Shown piece after piece: positions 11,454 to 18,719 of a DNA stretch of 29,240 nt; positions within the stretch are counted from its first letter, which is position 1; every line of letters starts with the position of its first letter. The stretch covers positions 1 through 29,240 of the IMG/VR virus record IMGVR_UViG_3300042907_001652; one strand, written 5' to 3'. This DNA is from a virus. The notes under the pieces are model-generated. The model ran no database searches and had not been told where the DNA came from. It saw only the letters and a list, made by a program, of their open reading frames with translations. A program made the translations under genes and the position numbers.

Positions 11454-12468
11454 ATGATAGTAAACTACGAACCAAAACTAGATTATTCAGACGCACTTAT
11501 TGAACCAAGACTTTCAGATGTTAAGTCTCGCAAAGATGTAAATCTTGAAGTTGGTACTACTTTTAATTGTGGGTCTTTTTGGAATGGTGTACCAGTGATG
11601 GCCGCAAACATGTCCACTGTTGGAACACATCAGATGGCTCTTGTATTGTCAGAGTACAAGATGATTACTTGTTTGAAGAAGGGTGGTGAATACTATGTTA
11701 CTTTTGCCACTAGTTATCCAGACAAAGAAAAATATGTTTCGTTGACTCTGGGTTTGGATCCCGAAAGTAAATTGTTTGTTGATAATGCAAATATAAATGA
11801 TCCAACTTTTGTTTGTGTGGATGTTGCAAATGGTTACATGACAGAATTTCATAACTTTGTAAAGAAAGTGAGACAGAAATGGCCGAAGTCAATATTGATT
11901 GCAGGGAATATAGTAACCCCAGAGGGGGTCGTGGCATTGTCAGATGCTGGAGCCGATCTAGTAAAAGTGGGAATAGGGTCGGGGTCGATGTGCCTGACAC
12001 GCAGAGTAGCAGGAGTGGGATATCCCCAACTCTCGGCGGTCATAGAGTGTGTGGAAACCGCTGCAGCGTTAGGTATTGGGATCGTATCTGATGGAGGGAT
12101 TGTACATTGTGGCTGGGGCTGCATTTGTTATGGCTGGAGGTGCATTTGCAGGCCATGACGAGTGTGGTGGAGAAATTCGCCACTCCAATAATAACGCATC
12201 ACTCACGATGCTTCATTATGGTATGTCCAGCAAAACCGCAAATGAAAAATACAACGGAGGACTTAAGGATTACCGTGCTTCCGAGGGCCGCACTGTGGAA
12301 GTACCTTATCGTGGATCTGTACACCATACCGTTCAAGAAATTCTTGGTGGATTGCGCTCTGCTTGTTCGTATGTGGGCGCTTTTAATTTGCCTGAACTGT
12401 ATTCACGTGGTACAATGGTTAAGGTCAATCGTACTATAAACAATATTTTTGAGAATCACGAAATATGA
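11454..12468 (+). pseudogene. guaC: GMP reductase gene broken by an internal out-of-frame deletion
   Basis: GMP reductase converts GMP to IMP with NADPH. The first frame, from the ATG at 11454, carries VPVMAANMSTVGT, VCVDVANGY, IAGNIVTPEGV and the active-site loop GIGSGSMCLTRR with its catalytic Cys, then SDGG at 12087-12098. It then runs into a stop at 12156-12158. The rest continues in the +1 frame: GAAFVMAGGAFAGHDECGG, GMSSKTA, YRASEGRTVEVPYRG and ILGGLRSACSYVG, to the TGA at 12466-12468. Against known GMP reductases, about 13 residues should separate DGG from GA(D)FVM, but only 16 nt are present. That implies loss of 23 nt, including the conserved PGDVxKA stretch. Restoring 23 nt gives 345 residues, the length of human GMPR. 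A pseudogene, a strain variant and an assembly error are all possible. Confidence 0.85.
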
Positions 12469-13022
12469 ACATTTTTGTTTTGGACAATGACGCCGCCACT
12501 TCCGCTCGTATGATGTGCGACAAGCATGTCGTAAAAATGATTCTTGAGTCTTGTCAGTTGCTTTCAACTGCCCACCATGTTTTGGATGGTGATCCGTTGG
12601 AAGTCAATACTGGTAAGCGTAGATATGTTACTCATATCTGCACAAAAAAAAATATTTGCAAGGCTGCAATGATTAATCATCCATGCAATATTTGGACTCG
12701 CACTACTCAAGAGAATTATATTTGGCTTTGGAAACATGCATATGCATTGTGCAAGGAATACACTCGCCGTTATGGCAAAGTTCATTCTATGGAATCTATG
12801 TTGTTGAATGAACTGTATGATTGTCCTGTGAATTTGCCAAAAGGTAAGTTGACTACCTTTGTTCAAGCAATGCCGGAACAGTATAAGAATGAAAATGCAG
12901 TAGTTGCTTACCGAGAGTATTACCTCAATGAAAAAGCCCGATTTGCAAAATGGGCTTATTCAGAAACTCCTGATTGGTTTATTGTAAAAGATTCTTCTAT
13001 TAAAGAACTTGTAGCTTTTTAA
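12465..13022 (+). CDS. Conserved phage protein, sometimes annotated pyrimidine-dimer glycosylase-like
   Basis: This encodes 185 residues starting MNIFVLDNDAATSARMMCDK. The pattern continues HVVKMILESCQLLSTAHHVL, NHPCNIWTR, CKEYTRRYGKVH, LTTFVQAMPEQYK and YREYYLNEKARFAKW. I recognise this as a well-conserved phage family. Some genomes label it as a DNA-glycosylase/UV-repair-like enzyme because the early helix resembles T4 endonuclease V, but the activity is not demonstrated and I would treat it as unknown. It starts inside the guaC stop (ATGA), so its translation may depend on ribosomes finishing guaC; the guaC frameshift could therefore affect it. It is tail-to-tail with the metallopeptidase-like gene. 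Confidence 0.65.
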   Translation: MNIFVLDNDAATSARMMCDKHVVKMILESCQLLSTAHHVLDGDPLEVNTGKRRYVTHICTKKNICKAAMINHPCNIWTRTTQENYIWLWKHAYALCKEYTRRYGKVHSMESMLLNELYDCPVNLPKGKLTTFVQAMPEQYKNENAVVAYREYYLNEKARFAKWAYSETPDWFIVKDSSIKELVAF

Positions 13023-13901
13023 TTAAGCCATCATTTCACCAGTATCGCGTTTATTTGTTTGAGCAATTTGTTTTAAGAATTCTTTTGCTTGTTCTCCTTT
13101 TTTTGGATCTTTGAATAATTGTAAAAGAATTGATGATTGTTTACTTTTATCGGTTTCTAGAAAATTTTTATATTTTTCAAAATCTTCATCTCTAAAATTA
13201 GGATCTAATAAAATTCCTGTTTTTTCAAAAAATCTCATTTTATTTTCACTCATGTGTGCCGCCAATTCTCCGGGAGATGTTACATACTTAGACATTTCAG
13301 ATGGTATGATAGGATCTTTATCACTATAATCATATCCTTTAGCATCTAAAGAAGAAGCTGGTCTATTTTTTGTTTTAAAAGTTTTTAATGCTAATGCATG
13401 TTGAAACTCATGCCAAAGAACATCGCTTAATGCACCAGTATCTTTTTTGTATTTTTCATTAGGTTGTAATTCATTTGATACTTTAGTTAAATCTTTTTTT
13501 ATTGCTTCCATGCCTTCAGGGTATGGAGATCTAGCATTTGTATTAACTACAATTTGTGGATTTTGTTTTTTATAATCTACAATATTATTAGTTTTTTTAT
13601 CTATCATTACTGTGCTTGGCGTTATTCCCAATGGATCAGTTGGTCTACGTGGTTGTAAAGCAACATCTATTTTTTCAGAATAATCATCCAATTCTATTGA
13701 TGGAAGATACCAATCTGGGTCAATTTCAGATGAATGTTGTGCTCTTCTTTGTTTTATACTTTCCAAATAATCTAATGCTTTTTGTGTTGATCCTAATCTA
13801 TTGGATAAAGCATCCATTGCGGAAATTTTATAAGTGCCATTTATTATACCTGTAGTATCTGATTGATTATTTTCTATAAGGTATTGTTTAAATCGAAGCA
13901 T
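13023..13901 (-). CDS. HExxH metallopeptidase-like protein with leader-like N-terminus
   Basis: This encodes 292 residues. Residues 164-168 form a zinc-binding HEFQH in the context LWHEFQHALALK. A downstream SPGELAAHMSE (Glu about 212) is a good candidate third ligand, as in gluzincins. The N-terminus MLRFKQYLIENNQ has the aromatic/hydrophobic FxxYLxE form found at the start of many T4-like head-packaged proteins, with LIE as a possible gp21 cleavage site. So the protein may be a protease carried in the head and delivered to the host, but no substrate or packaging evidence exists. AAAGG lies 9 nt before the ATG, and no TATAAATA box is visible. It is divergent from the Sm-deaminase gene. Confidence 0.65.
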   Translation of the reverse strand: MLRFKQYLIENNQSDTTGIINGTYKISAMDALSNRLGSTQKALDYLESIKQRRAQHSSEIDPDWYLPSIELDDYSEKIDVALQPRRPTDPLGITPSTVMIDKKTNNIVDYKKQNPQIVVNTNARSPYPEGMEAIKKDLTKVSNELQPNEKYKKDTGALSDVLWHEFQHALALKTFKTKNRPASSLDAKGYDYSDKDPIIPSEMSKYVTSPGELAAHMSENKMRFFEKTGILLDPNFRDEDFEKYKNFLETDKSKQSSILLQLFKDPKKGEQAKEFLKQIAQTNKRDTGEMMA

Positions 13902-13905
13902 TTAT

Positions 13906-13953
13906 TTGCCTTTGTTATTTTTTATGTTATAGTGTATCTAACAAAGGATACCT
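13906..13953 (+). promoter_or_regulatory. Sigma70-like extended -10 promoter and RBS
   Basis: TTGCCT at 13906-13911, a 16-nt spacer, and TGTTATAGT, with TATAGT at 13928-13933 as an extended -10. A short leader follows, with AAGGATA 6-7 nt before the ATG at 13954. This is a conventional early-type promoter with a leader, unlike the leaderless ones. Confidence 0.6.
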
Positions 13954-14640
13954 ATGAACGTAAAACTATTTAGACTAAACTCGGGTGAAGAAATTCTCGC
14001 AAGATTTGAAGAGCAAACAGATTCTTGGCTCCTCAAGGATCCAGCAATTCTTATCCCAGTTGGTGAAGGTAATATTGGTCTAATGCCTTGGCTTATGTAC
14101 AGCAAGGCTTCTAAGGGTGTAACTATTCCCAAGACTTTTATTGCTTTTACTGTTGAGCCTCTTGATGAACTCAAGACTCAGTATGATTCCAGTCTCAATA
14201 GAGGACTCGTTACTCCGTCCAAGGCCGTCGATAAGACGGGTGGACTGAAGCTGACGTTGAAAAATATGAATATAGATCATGTGATTGAAAATTATCTTCC
14301 TATTGCCAAGCCACTGTCGATGGCAATGGAAAGACAAAAGAAGCACATATCTTTGATCATCTATAAGCGCAAGATTATCGCGGTGGGTCAAAATGTTTTT
14401 AAGACCCACCCCGATACTGTGCGTTTGGGATATCGTTGCGCAGACATGCATTCTGAATTAGATGCATACAGAAAAGTTCCAAAGAGTCTACGTGGAGAAA
14501 AGTTGGTTTTGTTGAATTTTAGATTCAATAGATTTGGGTCTTTTAGAAACTCTAAACCCTGTCCAGTATGCACTAAATGGTGTGCAGAAATTTTTAATAA
14601 AATATACTATACCACAGATCAGGGAATACAGATTCTATAA
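13954..14640 (+). CDS. Sm-like domain fused to a deoxycytidylate/cytidine-deaminase-like domain
   Basis: This encodes 228 residues. Residues 1-75 (MNVKLFRLNSGEEILARFEE, LLKDPAILIPV, IGLMPWLMYSKA) match the 25016-25288 protein in layout and fit the small Sm/LSM-like barrel proteins common in T4-like marine phages. Residues from about 120 form a deaminase-like domain: HISLIIYKRKIIAVGQN, then H166-S-E168 (the HxE zinc/proton-shuttle site), then PC203-P-V-C206 (PCxxC), and IYYTTDQGI. The Sm part in relatives usually stops after a G-L-K-L-type end, which here (residues 97-101) runs straight into the deaminase without a stop. The internal ATG at 14266 has no Shine-Dalgarno site. The substrate could be a nucleotide or RNA. 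The deaminase call is by motif. Confidence 0.7.
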   Translation: MNVKLFRLNSGEEILARFEEQTDSWLLKDPAILIPVGEGNIGLMPWLMYSKASKGVTIPKTFIAFTVEPLDELKTQYDSSLNRGLVTPSKAVDKTGGLKLTLKNMNIDHVIENYLPIAKPLSMAMERQKKHISLIIYKRKIIAVGQNVFKTHPDTVRLGYRCADMHSELDAYRKVPKSLRGEKLVLLNFRFNRFGSFRNSKPCPVCTKWCAEIFNKIYYTTDQGIQIL

Positions 14641-14643
14641 ATA
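14636..14643 (+). promoter_or_regulatory. T4-type late promoter for the virion operon
   Basis: A perfect TATAAATA that begins inside the last codons of the Sm-deaminase gene. The ATG at 14663 is 20 nt downstream with a GAGG site, so this late message has an ordinary short leader. Confidence 0.8.
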
Positions 14644-14662
14644 TGTTTGAGGAATAAAACAT

Positions 14663-15334
14663 ATGGGTGTAGGAAAATCAATGAAAATTTTTATGGAAGG
14701 TGTCCAAAATTCCATGAATAGTACTTCAACTGGTGGTAAAATATTAAATACCCCAATGGGTCCATTTGCTTGGAATGATAACCTTCAAATGTGGGTTAAC
14801 GTAAATAATGGTTTTTCAATGCCAAATATTTCTATGCAAGATATGATGGCAATTGGATATGATACTTTAAGTGGAGATAATATTTCTGACGAATTCCCTC
14901 CAGAACCAATACAAATATGTACTGATCTTATTCCTGCAATTTCTGCAACTACTCTAAATGTGTACCCCACTTCTATTGTATTTTTACCAGATTCTGTTAC
15001 TACACCAACATTAAGTTGTTCTCCGTATATATATCTAACTGATAATAATGCAGGTGGTGCACTAGTACATCAGATACAATTTCAATACACTGTTAATTCT
15101 GGAACAAATTATACTAGTTATGTTCCACGTGCAGAAGGTGAGTATCGAACATTAATTCCATTTCCTGTTGAAGGTTCTTTAGGATCAACAGTTAGATTTA
15201 AAGCATTTAAAAAGGAGACTACTTTAAATTGGACTACTCCAGGTTCATATAGTTTTACTATAAAAAATGGATATGACAGGAGTACAATTGGTGCAGTAAC
15301 TCTTATTACAATAAATATTGAACCTCCTGAATAA
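14663..15334 (+). CDS. Virion appendage protein with GPFAWN-type N-terminal motif and Ig-like body
   Basis: This encodes 223 residues. The N-terminal part carries LNTPMGPFAWNDNLQMWVN followed by NNGFSMPNISMQDMMAIGYD, a motif block I know from structural (baseplate, neck or fibre) proteins of uncultured T4-like marine phages. The remaining ~140 residues are rich in Thr, Ser, Tyr and beta-strand-forming residues (TVNSGTNYTSYVPRAEGEYR), consistent with an Ig-like domain. It is the first gene of a late operon, with TATAAATA and a GAGG site upstream. Its exact place in the virion is unknown. Confidence 0.6.
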   Translation: MGVGKSMKIFMEGVQNSMNSTSTGGKILNTPMGPFAWNDNLQMWVNVNNGFSMPNISMQDMMAIGYDTLSGDNISDEFPPEPIQICTDLIPAISATTLNVYPTSIVFLPDSVTTPTLSCSPYIYLTDNNAGGALVHQIQFQYTVNSGTNYTSYVPRAEGEYRTLIPFPVEGSLGSTVRFKAFKKETTLNWTTPGSYSFTIKNGYDRSTIGAVTLITINIEPPE

Positions 15335-15347
15335 AGGAAATTATTAG

Positions 15348-15674
15348 ATGACAACTAAAATTGGAGAATTTGGACCACAATCATTTGGTGATATTATTGT
15401 TCCTTGTGTAGTATATTCTGGATGTGTTACAACTAATTTTGAAAATGGATTGGACGGACCAGTAACATTAGAATTTCAAAATTTAAATGGAATTCTTCCT
15501 TACTTTGATAATGAAGTTTTATGCGATGGACCATTTAATATTGAAAAAAATGCATCATTAAAATTTAAATTTTATATTCCAGATACTATTTCACCTAGTA
15601 TAATACAAGGAACATTAATGAATATTACACATAACGAAAAAGTATATGATTTAATATTTGGTATTGAAGGATAA
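15348..15674 (+). CDS. Small beta-rich virion-associated protein, 108 residues
   Basis: It starts MTTKIGEFGPQSFGDIIVPC and appears all-beta: alternating hydrophobic strands such as VTLEFQNLNGILPYF and ASLKFKFYIPDTISP, with GTL(M)NI and YDLIFGIEG at the end. An Ig-like or BACON-like sandwich would suit, but no family is recognised. AAGGAA lies 9 nt before the ATG. It sits between two probable structural genes, 13 nt after the previous stop and 3 nt before the next start. Confidence 0.55.
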   Translation: MTTKIGEFGPQSFGDIIVPCVVYSGCVTTNFENGLDGPVTLEFQNLNGILPYFDNEVLCDGPFNIEKNASLKFKFYIPDTISPSIIQGTLMNITHNEKVYDLIFGIEG

Positions 15675-15677
15675 TTT

Positions 15678-16490
15678 ATGCCATATGCAATAACAGGATA
15701 TCCAACTACATCTCCAAATGAATTAAGATTTAATGGAGTTACAAGTTATCACGGAAGATATGCAGATTCTTATATTTTAGGAAGTACATTAAGTACTACT
15801 GATCATACTTTTGGAAGTATATACAATAAAATATTTACTAGTGAGATATTTATTAATGAAGGATTGGCAGCAGCAAATCCTAGTGGTGTCAAATCAGCAT
15901 CTGATAAATTAATTTTTGGAATTTTAGAAAGTAAAAATAATCCCGTGGGGCTTACAACTGCTGCTCTACGAGGATATACTCTTTTTATCAAATATGGAGA
16001 TGAAGGAGCTGCTGCCAATGTTGTACCTTATGATAATATTAGAGAAAAATCTACATCATGGACTGCATATATTGGCGTAACTAAAAATGGATTTACGTTC
16101 ACAATGAATAGATATTCGGCATTTGCATTGGGATTTAGAGATTTTGGAAATAACTCTAGTGGTTTAACTGGTCAATATGTTTATTATCTTATAAATGCAG
16201 AACCTAATAATAATGGTGAATTGATATGGAGAATGGCATTTTCTTTTGGAGGAACAAGTGGTACATTATATAATGGTCCGCCAGTATGGCATGATGGCTA
16301 TTCAGCTTGGTTTGATTATACTAAACCTCAAGGTCCATCTTTTTGGATAAATAATGATGGATGTATGCAGGGTGCTCTGTTAGATGCCACCAATTCTAGA
16401 CAATCATCAAACTATCCACCACCAAATCCATCAAATCCAGCTGATGGTTTATATGATCCATTTCCAATGCCAGTTGATTACGTACGATAA
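15678..16490 (+). CDS. Putative tail/appendage protein, 270 residues
   Basis: Rich in Gly, Asn, Ser, Tyr and Trp, typical of a phage fibre or receptor-contact protein. It contains SYHGRYADSYILGSTLSTTD near the N-terminus and GPSFWINNDGCMQGALLDA near the end, with no recognisable enzymatic motif. The ribosome site GAAGGA lies in the end of the upstream gene. It is the third gene of the late operon. The annotation rests on composition and neighbours. Confidence 0.55.
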   Translation: MPYAITGYPTTSPNELRFNGVTSYHGRYADSYILGSTLSTTDHTFGSIYNKIFTSEIFINEGLAAANPSGVKSASDKLIFGILESKNNPVGLTTAALRGYTLFIKYGDEGAAANVVPYDNIREKSTSWTAYIGVTKNGFTFTMNRYSAFALGFRDFGNNSSGLTGQYVYYLINAEPNNNGELIWRMAFSFGGTSGTLYNGPPVWHDGYSAWFDYTKPQGPSFWINNDGCMQGALLDATNSRQSSNYPPPNPSNPADGLYDPFPMPVDYVR

Positions 16491-16499
16491 ATCATAATA

Positions 16500-16781
16500 A
16501 TGTATCGTGGTGAATATAAAAAATTTTCTGCTGATGGAACTCTGAACGTATATTCAGCAGGAGATTATGTTTTATATCAAGGAAAACTTTGGAAAGCACA
16601 GTCTAATACAAACAGTGCTCCATGGGAAACAAACAATCCTTGGGAATTTACAGGTACTACTGAAACTTATATTTCAGACAGTATACCAATTAATCCCGTC
16701 AAAGGTCAGTTTTGGGTTACAAATGGCCGGATGTATGTTTACTATTATGATGGAAACGGTTATTCTTGGGTAGAAATGTAA
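16500..16781 (+). CDS. Small carbohydrate-binding-like fibre-tip protein
   Basis: This encodes 93 residues. Residues 1-50 read like a type-3 chitin-binding/CBM5-12 module: YSAGDYVLYQGKLWKAQSN, then WETNNPWEFTG, with the aromatic spacing (Y...GDYV.Y.G..W.A...W) that lines such glycan-binding surfaces. Residues 63-93 carry PVKGQFWVTNGRMYVYYYDG and SWVEM, the short G-x-(L/F)W...G-x-x-Y-(I/V)YY-D-G...WVE motif seen at the ends of many phage fibre and tail proteins. It probably binds glycan on the host surface. It is in the late operon, and its stop overlaps the next start by one base (TAATG). Confidence 0.6.
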   Translation: MYRGEYKKFSADGTLNVYSAGDYVLYQGKLWKAQSNTNSAPWETNNPWEFTGTTETYISDSIPINPVKGQFWVTNGRMYVYYYDGNGYSWVEM

Positions 16782-16987
16782 TGGCCAAGAAAAAAATTAA
16801 AAATCTCAATCGTAAACCAAATGAAAATGCCAGTTATTATTTTGTAGCACACGTTGATTCGGAGGGAGAAGTCACTCCTCTTCTCCTTACAGATGTAGAA
16901 TACAAAAAAGCAAAACAAAGAGCAAACAAAAATAAGGAAGATGTGCCAGAAGACTTTATAGTATTCAAACAAGCACATCGTTTATAA
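16781..16987 (+). CDS. Small basic hypothetical protein, 68 residues
   Basis: The start at 16781 overlaps the previous stop (TAATG), which fixes it. It begins MAKKKIKNLNRKPNENASYY and continues FVAHVDSEGEVTPLLLTDVE and a Lys/Arg/Asn-rich helix. The layout (a basic N-terminus, a short beta hairpin and a helix) occurs in many small phage proteins of unknown role. No family is assigned. The last codons contain the late promoter for the next gene. Confidence 0.55.
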   Translation: MAKKKIKNLNRKPNENASYYFVAHVDSEGEVTPLLLTDVEYKKAKQRANKNKEDVPEDFIVFKQAHRL

Positions 16988-16990
16988 ATA
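16983..16990 (+). promoter_or_regulatory. T4-type late promoter, 7 nt before the ATG
   Basis: TATAAATA overlapping the stop codon of the 16781-16987 gene, then TTATACT and ATG at 16998. The message would start at or within one or two bases of the start codon, and there is no Shine-Dalgarno site. Confidence 0.75.
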
Positions 16991-16997
16991 TTATACT

Positions 16998-17360
16998 ATG
17001 TCCATCATCAAAACCATTTTAAATTTTCAAAATGAACTTAGACTCCATCACTGGGGTACTAAATCCTATGCTGCACACAAAGCCCTAGGAAAGGCTTATG
17101 AGTCTATTGATGCTCTTTTGGACACTTTTGCTGAGACCTATATGGGTGCTCTAGGCAAGGAAGAACTAAAACAAATTAGTGAACTTCAACTAAATGGTCC
17201 TTATCGCACAACTGCAAATCAAGTATTAAATTCTTTTGAAGATTATTTGATGAATGAACTTCCAAAAGAAATAGATGACTCGCAAACAGAACTGTTAAAT
17301 ATACGAGATGAGATGCTTGGAGTGGTACAACAAACCAAGTATCTCCTAACGTTAAGTTAA
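16998..17360 (+). CDS. DUF5856-like helical phage protein
   Basis: This encodes 120 residues. The start MSIIKTILNFQNELRLHHWG, followed by TKSYAAHKALGKAYESIDAL, matches what I recall of DUF5856, a four-helix, ferritin/Dps-like family in T4-like phages in which a conserved H-W-x-T-x-S-x-A-x-H motif opens the bundle. Whether it binds metal is not known. The rest is all helical, with ELPKEIDDSQTELLNIRDEM near the C-terminus. It is expressed from its own TATAAATA promoter and followed 10 nt later by the next gene. Confidence 0.65.
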   Translation: MSIIKTILNFQNELRLHHWGTKSYAAHKALGKAYESIDALLDTFAETYMGALGKEELKQISELQLNGPYRTTANQVLNSFEDYLMNELPKEIDDSQTELLNIRDEMLGVVQQTKYLLTLS

Positions 17361-17370
17361 GGAGTTACAG

Positions 17371-17736
17371 ATGAAAATTTCAGAGCTAGTTTACGAAATT
17401 CGCAACTTGGCTCGCAAAGAAGAAGATCCCGTCAAAAAGGATCTTTTTTATCAATGCGCCAAATCAATGGAAATTCTTGGCAATCTTGCAAAGATATCCG
17501 ACCTTGCTGTTGCAGAACATAATGCTGCTGAAAATCCAGCAGTAAATGAAGACGACAACATCAAATGGAATATTGATGATGTAACTTTAAAAATGCTTGA
17601 AGAGTACATAGATGACTTGGTGCACTATGGATTTATGGATAAAGATGATAGATGGCCCTATGGCGAACAACCATTTACAAAATTTGTATCAAAATATTTA
17701 AAATCTCAAATTGTAAACGATTCTAATACCGAATAA
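17371..17736 (+). CDS. Hypothetical helical protein, 121 residues
   Basis: It starts MKISELVYEIRNLARKEEDP and is acidic and mostly helical, with DDLVHYGFMDKDDRWPYG in the C-terminal third. No family is recognised. A strong AAGGAG sits 6 nt before the ATG. It follows the DUF5856-like gene closely and probably shares its transcript. Its 3' end overlaps the 3' end of the opposing metallopeptidase-like gene by 31 nt, which is unusual for real gene pairs but possible in compact phage genomes; a small hairpin (ACCGAA/TTCGGT) around 17728-17745 lies in the overlap. Confidence 0.6.
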   Translation: MKISELVYEIRNLARKEEDPVKKDLFYQCAKSMEILGNLAKISDLAVAEHNAAENPAVNEDDNIKWNIDDVTLKMLEEYIDDLVHYGFMDKDDRWPYGEQPFTKFVSKYLKSQIVNDSNTE

Positions 17737-18305
17737 ACCTTCGGTGGGATTGTTTTGTGACTCAAAACAGCCATATTTGATGGCATAATCTTTAAAACAT
17801 ACTTGCTATAGTATGGATTTCGCTTGTATGAGTGAAATTTACGAGTTTTTTCCATCAAAAAGTGGCTGTAGATGTACACATGGGCTCGTTTTGCGTACAT
17901 TTTGCTGTTAATGGCTAGGTTGAAGTCCTTGATGATCTTCATAGCTCGTCTTTCGCAGTCTCTCTCCATGGCTCGTACAATGAAAAAAGCTCGTTTTACC
18001 TTTTTGAGAGGATAATTTTTGCCTTTTAACCACGCATCGACGATGGTTGATGCCTCATAAGATTTGTTATAAATTTTAGAGCTGTTTATATATTGCAAAA
18101 AATGGCAATATTCGTGTACCAGAACCTGCATAAATTCATTTGCTTTGCCCGCAACGGCAATAGCCTTGCCAGATTCATCAAAATAGCCAGAACAACGGAA
18201 ACCATCTACATTTACATGTTTTCCACGGCCAATAATAAGTTTCATACCGTATTCTGCGAGATGTTGCCTCACAAATTTTACGAACTGACGATTGCTCTGA
18301 GCCAT
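17706..18305 (-). CDS. HExxH zinc-metallopeptidase-like protein
   Basis: This encodes 199 residues. Residues 64-68 form HEYCH in the context FMQVLVHEYCHFLQYINSS, and RAMERDCERRAMKI at about residues 111-124 offers a downstream Glu as third zinc ligand. This arrangement is known from small phage and bacterial gluzincin-like proteins of unknown substrate. There is no leader-like N-terminus (MAQSNRQFVKFVRQ), unlike the 13023-13901 protein. A strong AAGGAGG site precedes the ATG, and CCTAAATAA upstream may be a weak late box. The C-terminal ~70 residues are basic and aromatic. Confidence 0.65.
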   Translation of the reverse strand: MAQSNRQFVKFVRQHLAEYGMKLIIGRGKHVNVDGFRCSGYFDESGKAIAVAGKANEFMQVLVHEYCHFLQYINSSKIYNKSYEASTIVDAWLKGKNYPLKKVKRAFFIVRAMERDCERRAMKIIKDFNLAINSKMYAKRAHVYIYSHFLMEKTRKFHSYKRNPYYSKYVLKIMPSNMAVLSHKTIPPKVYSVLESFTI

Positions 18306-18341
18306 AGGGCCTCCTTCAGTCAGAATTATTTAGGGAATTGC

Positions 18342-18399
18342 TTGACAGTTGAGATATAGGGTGTATATTATGGCAACTTCTTATAAGAAAGGAAAGTTT
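18342..18399 (+). promoter_or_regulatory. Strong sigma70 promoter and RBS for the winged-helix gene
   Basis: A perfect TTGACA at 18342-18347, a 16-nt spacer and TATATT at 18364-18369. Transcription would begin near 18376, after the in-frame ATG at 18370, so that codon cannot be used. The next ATG at 18400 has AAAGGAAA in front. The promoter therefore decides the start. Confidence 0.75.
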
Positions 18400-18636
18400 A
18401 TGGAAATTACTACTGTTGATCGTCCGACCAAGATTCAGAGAGTGTTTGATTTTATGCGCAGCGGTGCGTCTTTGACTGCTGGCGAGGCTCGCAAGCGTTT
18501 CCGCGTTACTAATATGCGCGCAACGATGCATGATCTCCGTGAGGCTTTTGATCGCTTTGACATGAACTACACCGTAGTTCGTGAGACAAAGAATGGTCGT
18601 TCGTACTACCGTGTAGTCCGTAATCGGTCTCGTTAA
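18400..18636 (+). CDS. Winged-helix-like small DNA-binding protein
   Basis: This encodes 78 residues starting MEITTVDRPTKIQRVFDFMR. Residues about 10-48 fit a helix-turn-helix: IQRVFDFMRSGASLTAGEAR, then KRFRVTNMRATMHDLREAF. A probable wing follows (NYTVVRETKNGRSYYRVVR). Small proteins like this in T4-like phages are probably DNA-binding, although targets are unknown. The protein is strongly basic. It is monocistronic, with a near-consensus sigma70 promoter and an intrinsic terminator, implying strong early expression. Codon use is more GC-rich than in the virion genes. Confidence 0.65.
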   Translation: MEITTVDRPTKIQRVFDFMRSGASLTAGEARKRFRVTNMRATMHDLREAFDRFDMNYTVVRETKNGRSYYRVVRNRSR

Positions 18637-18655
18637 ATTTTAGTAAAGTTTGTAG

Positions 18656-18692
18656 CAACAAAAGCTCCTTTTAGGAGCTTTTGTTGTATTTG
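18656..18692 (+). terminator. Intrinsic terminator
   Basis: A perfect 13-bp stem, CAACAAAAGCTCC (18656-18668) with GGAGCTTTTGTTG (18674-18686), and a TTTTA loop. It ends the winged-helix gene just before the TATAAATA at 18695-18702. Confidence 0.8.
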
Positions 18693-18694
18693 CG

Positions 18695-18702
18695 TATAAA
18701 TA
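18695..18702 (+). promoter_or_regulatory. T4-type late promoter for the Cys-rich virion genes
   Basis: A perfect TATAAATA, 17 nt before the ATG at 18720. The leader has GTGTGAGA but no strong Shine-Dalgarno site. Confidence 0.75.
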
Positions 18703-18719
18703 TAGTGTGAGATCTTCAT

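Noticed and set aside
12076-12158. Programmed frameshift or translational bypass in guaC
   Set aside because: No slippery heptamer, downstream pseudoknot or take-off/landing pair was seen, and conserved residues are missing rather than spread over two frames. A deletion explains the data better.
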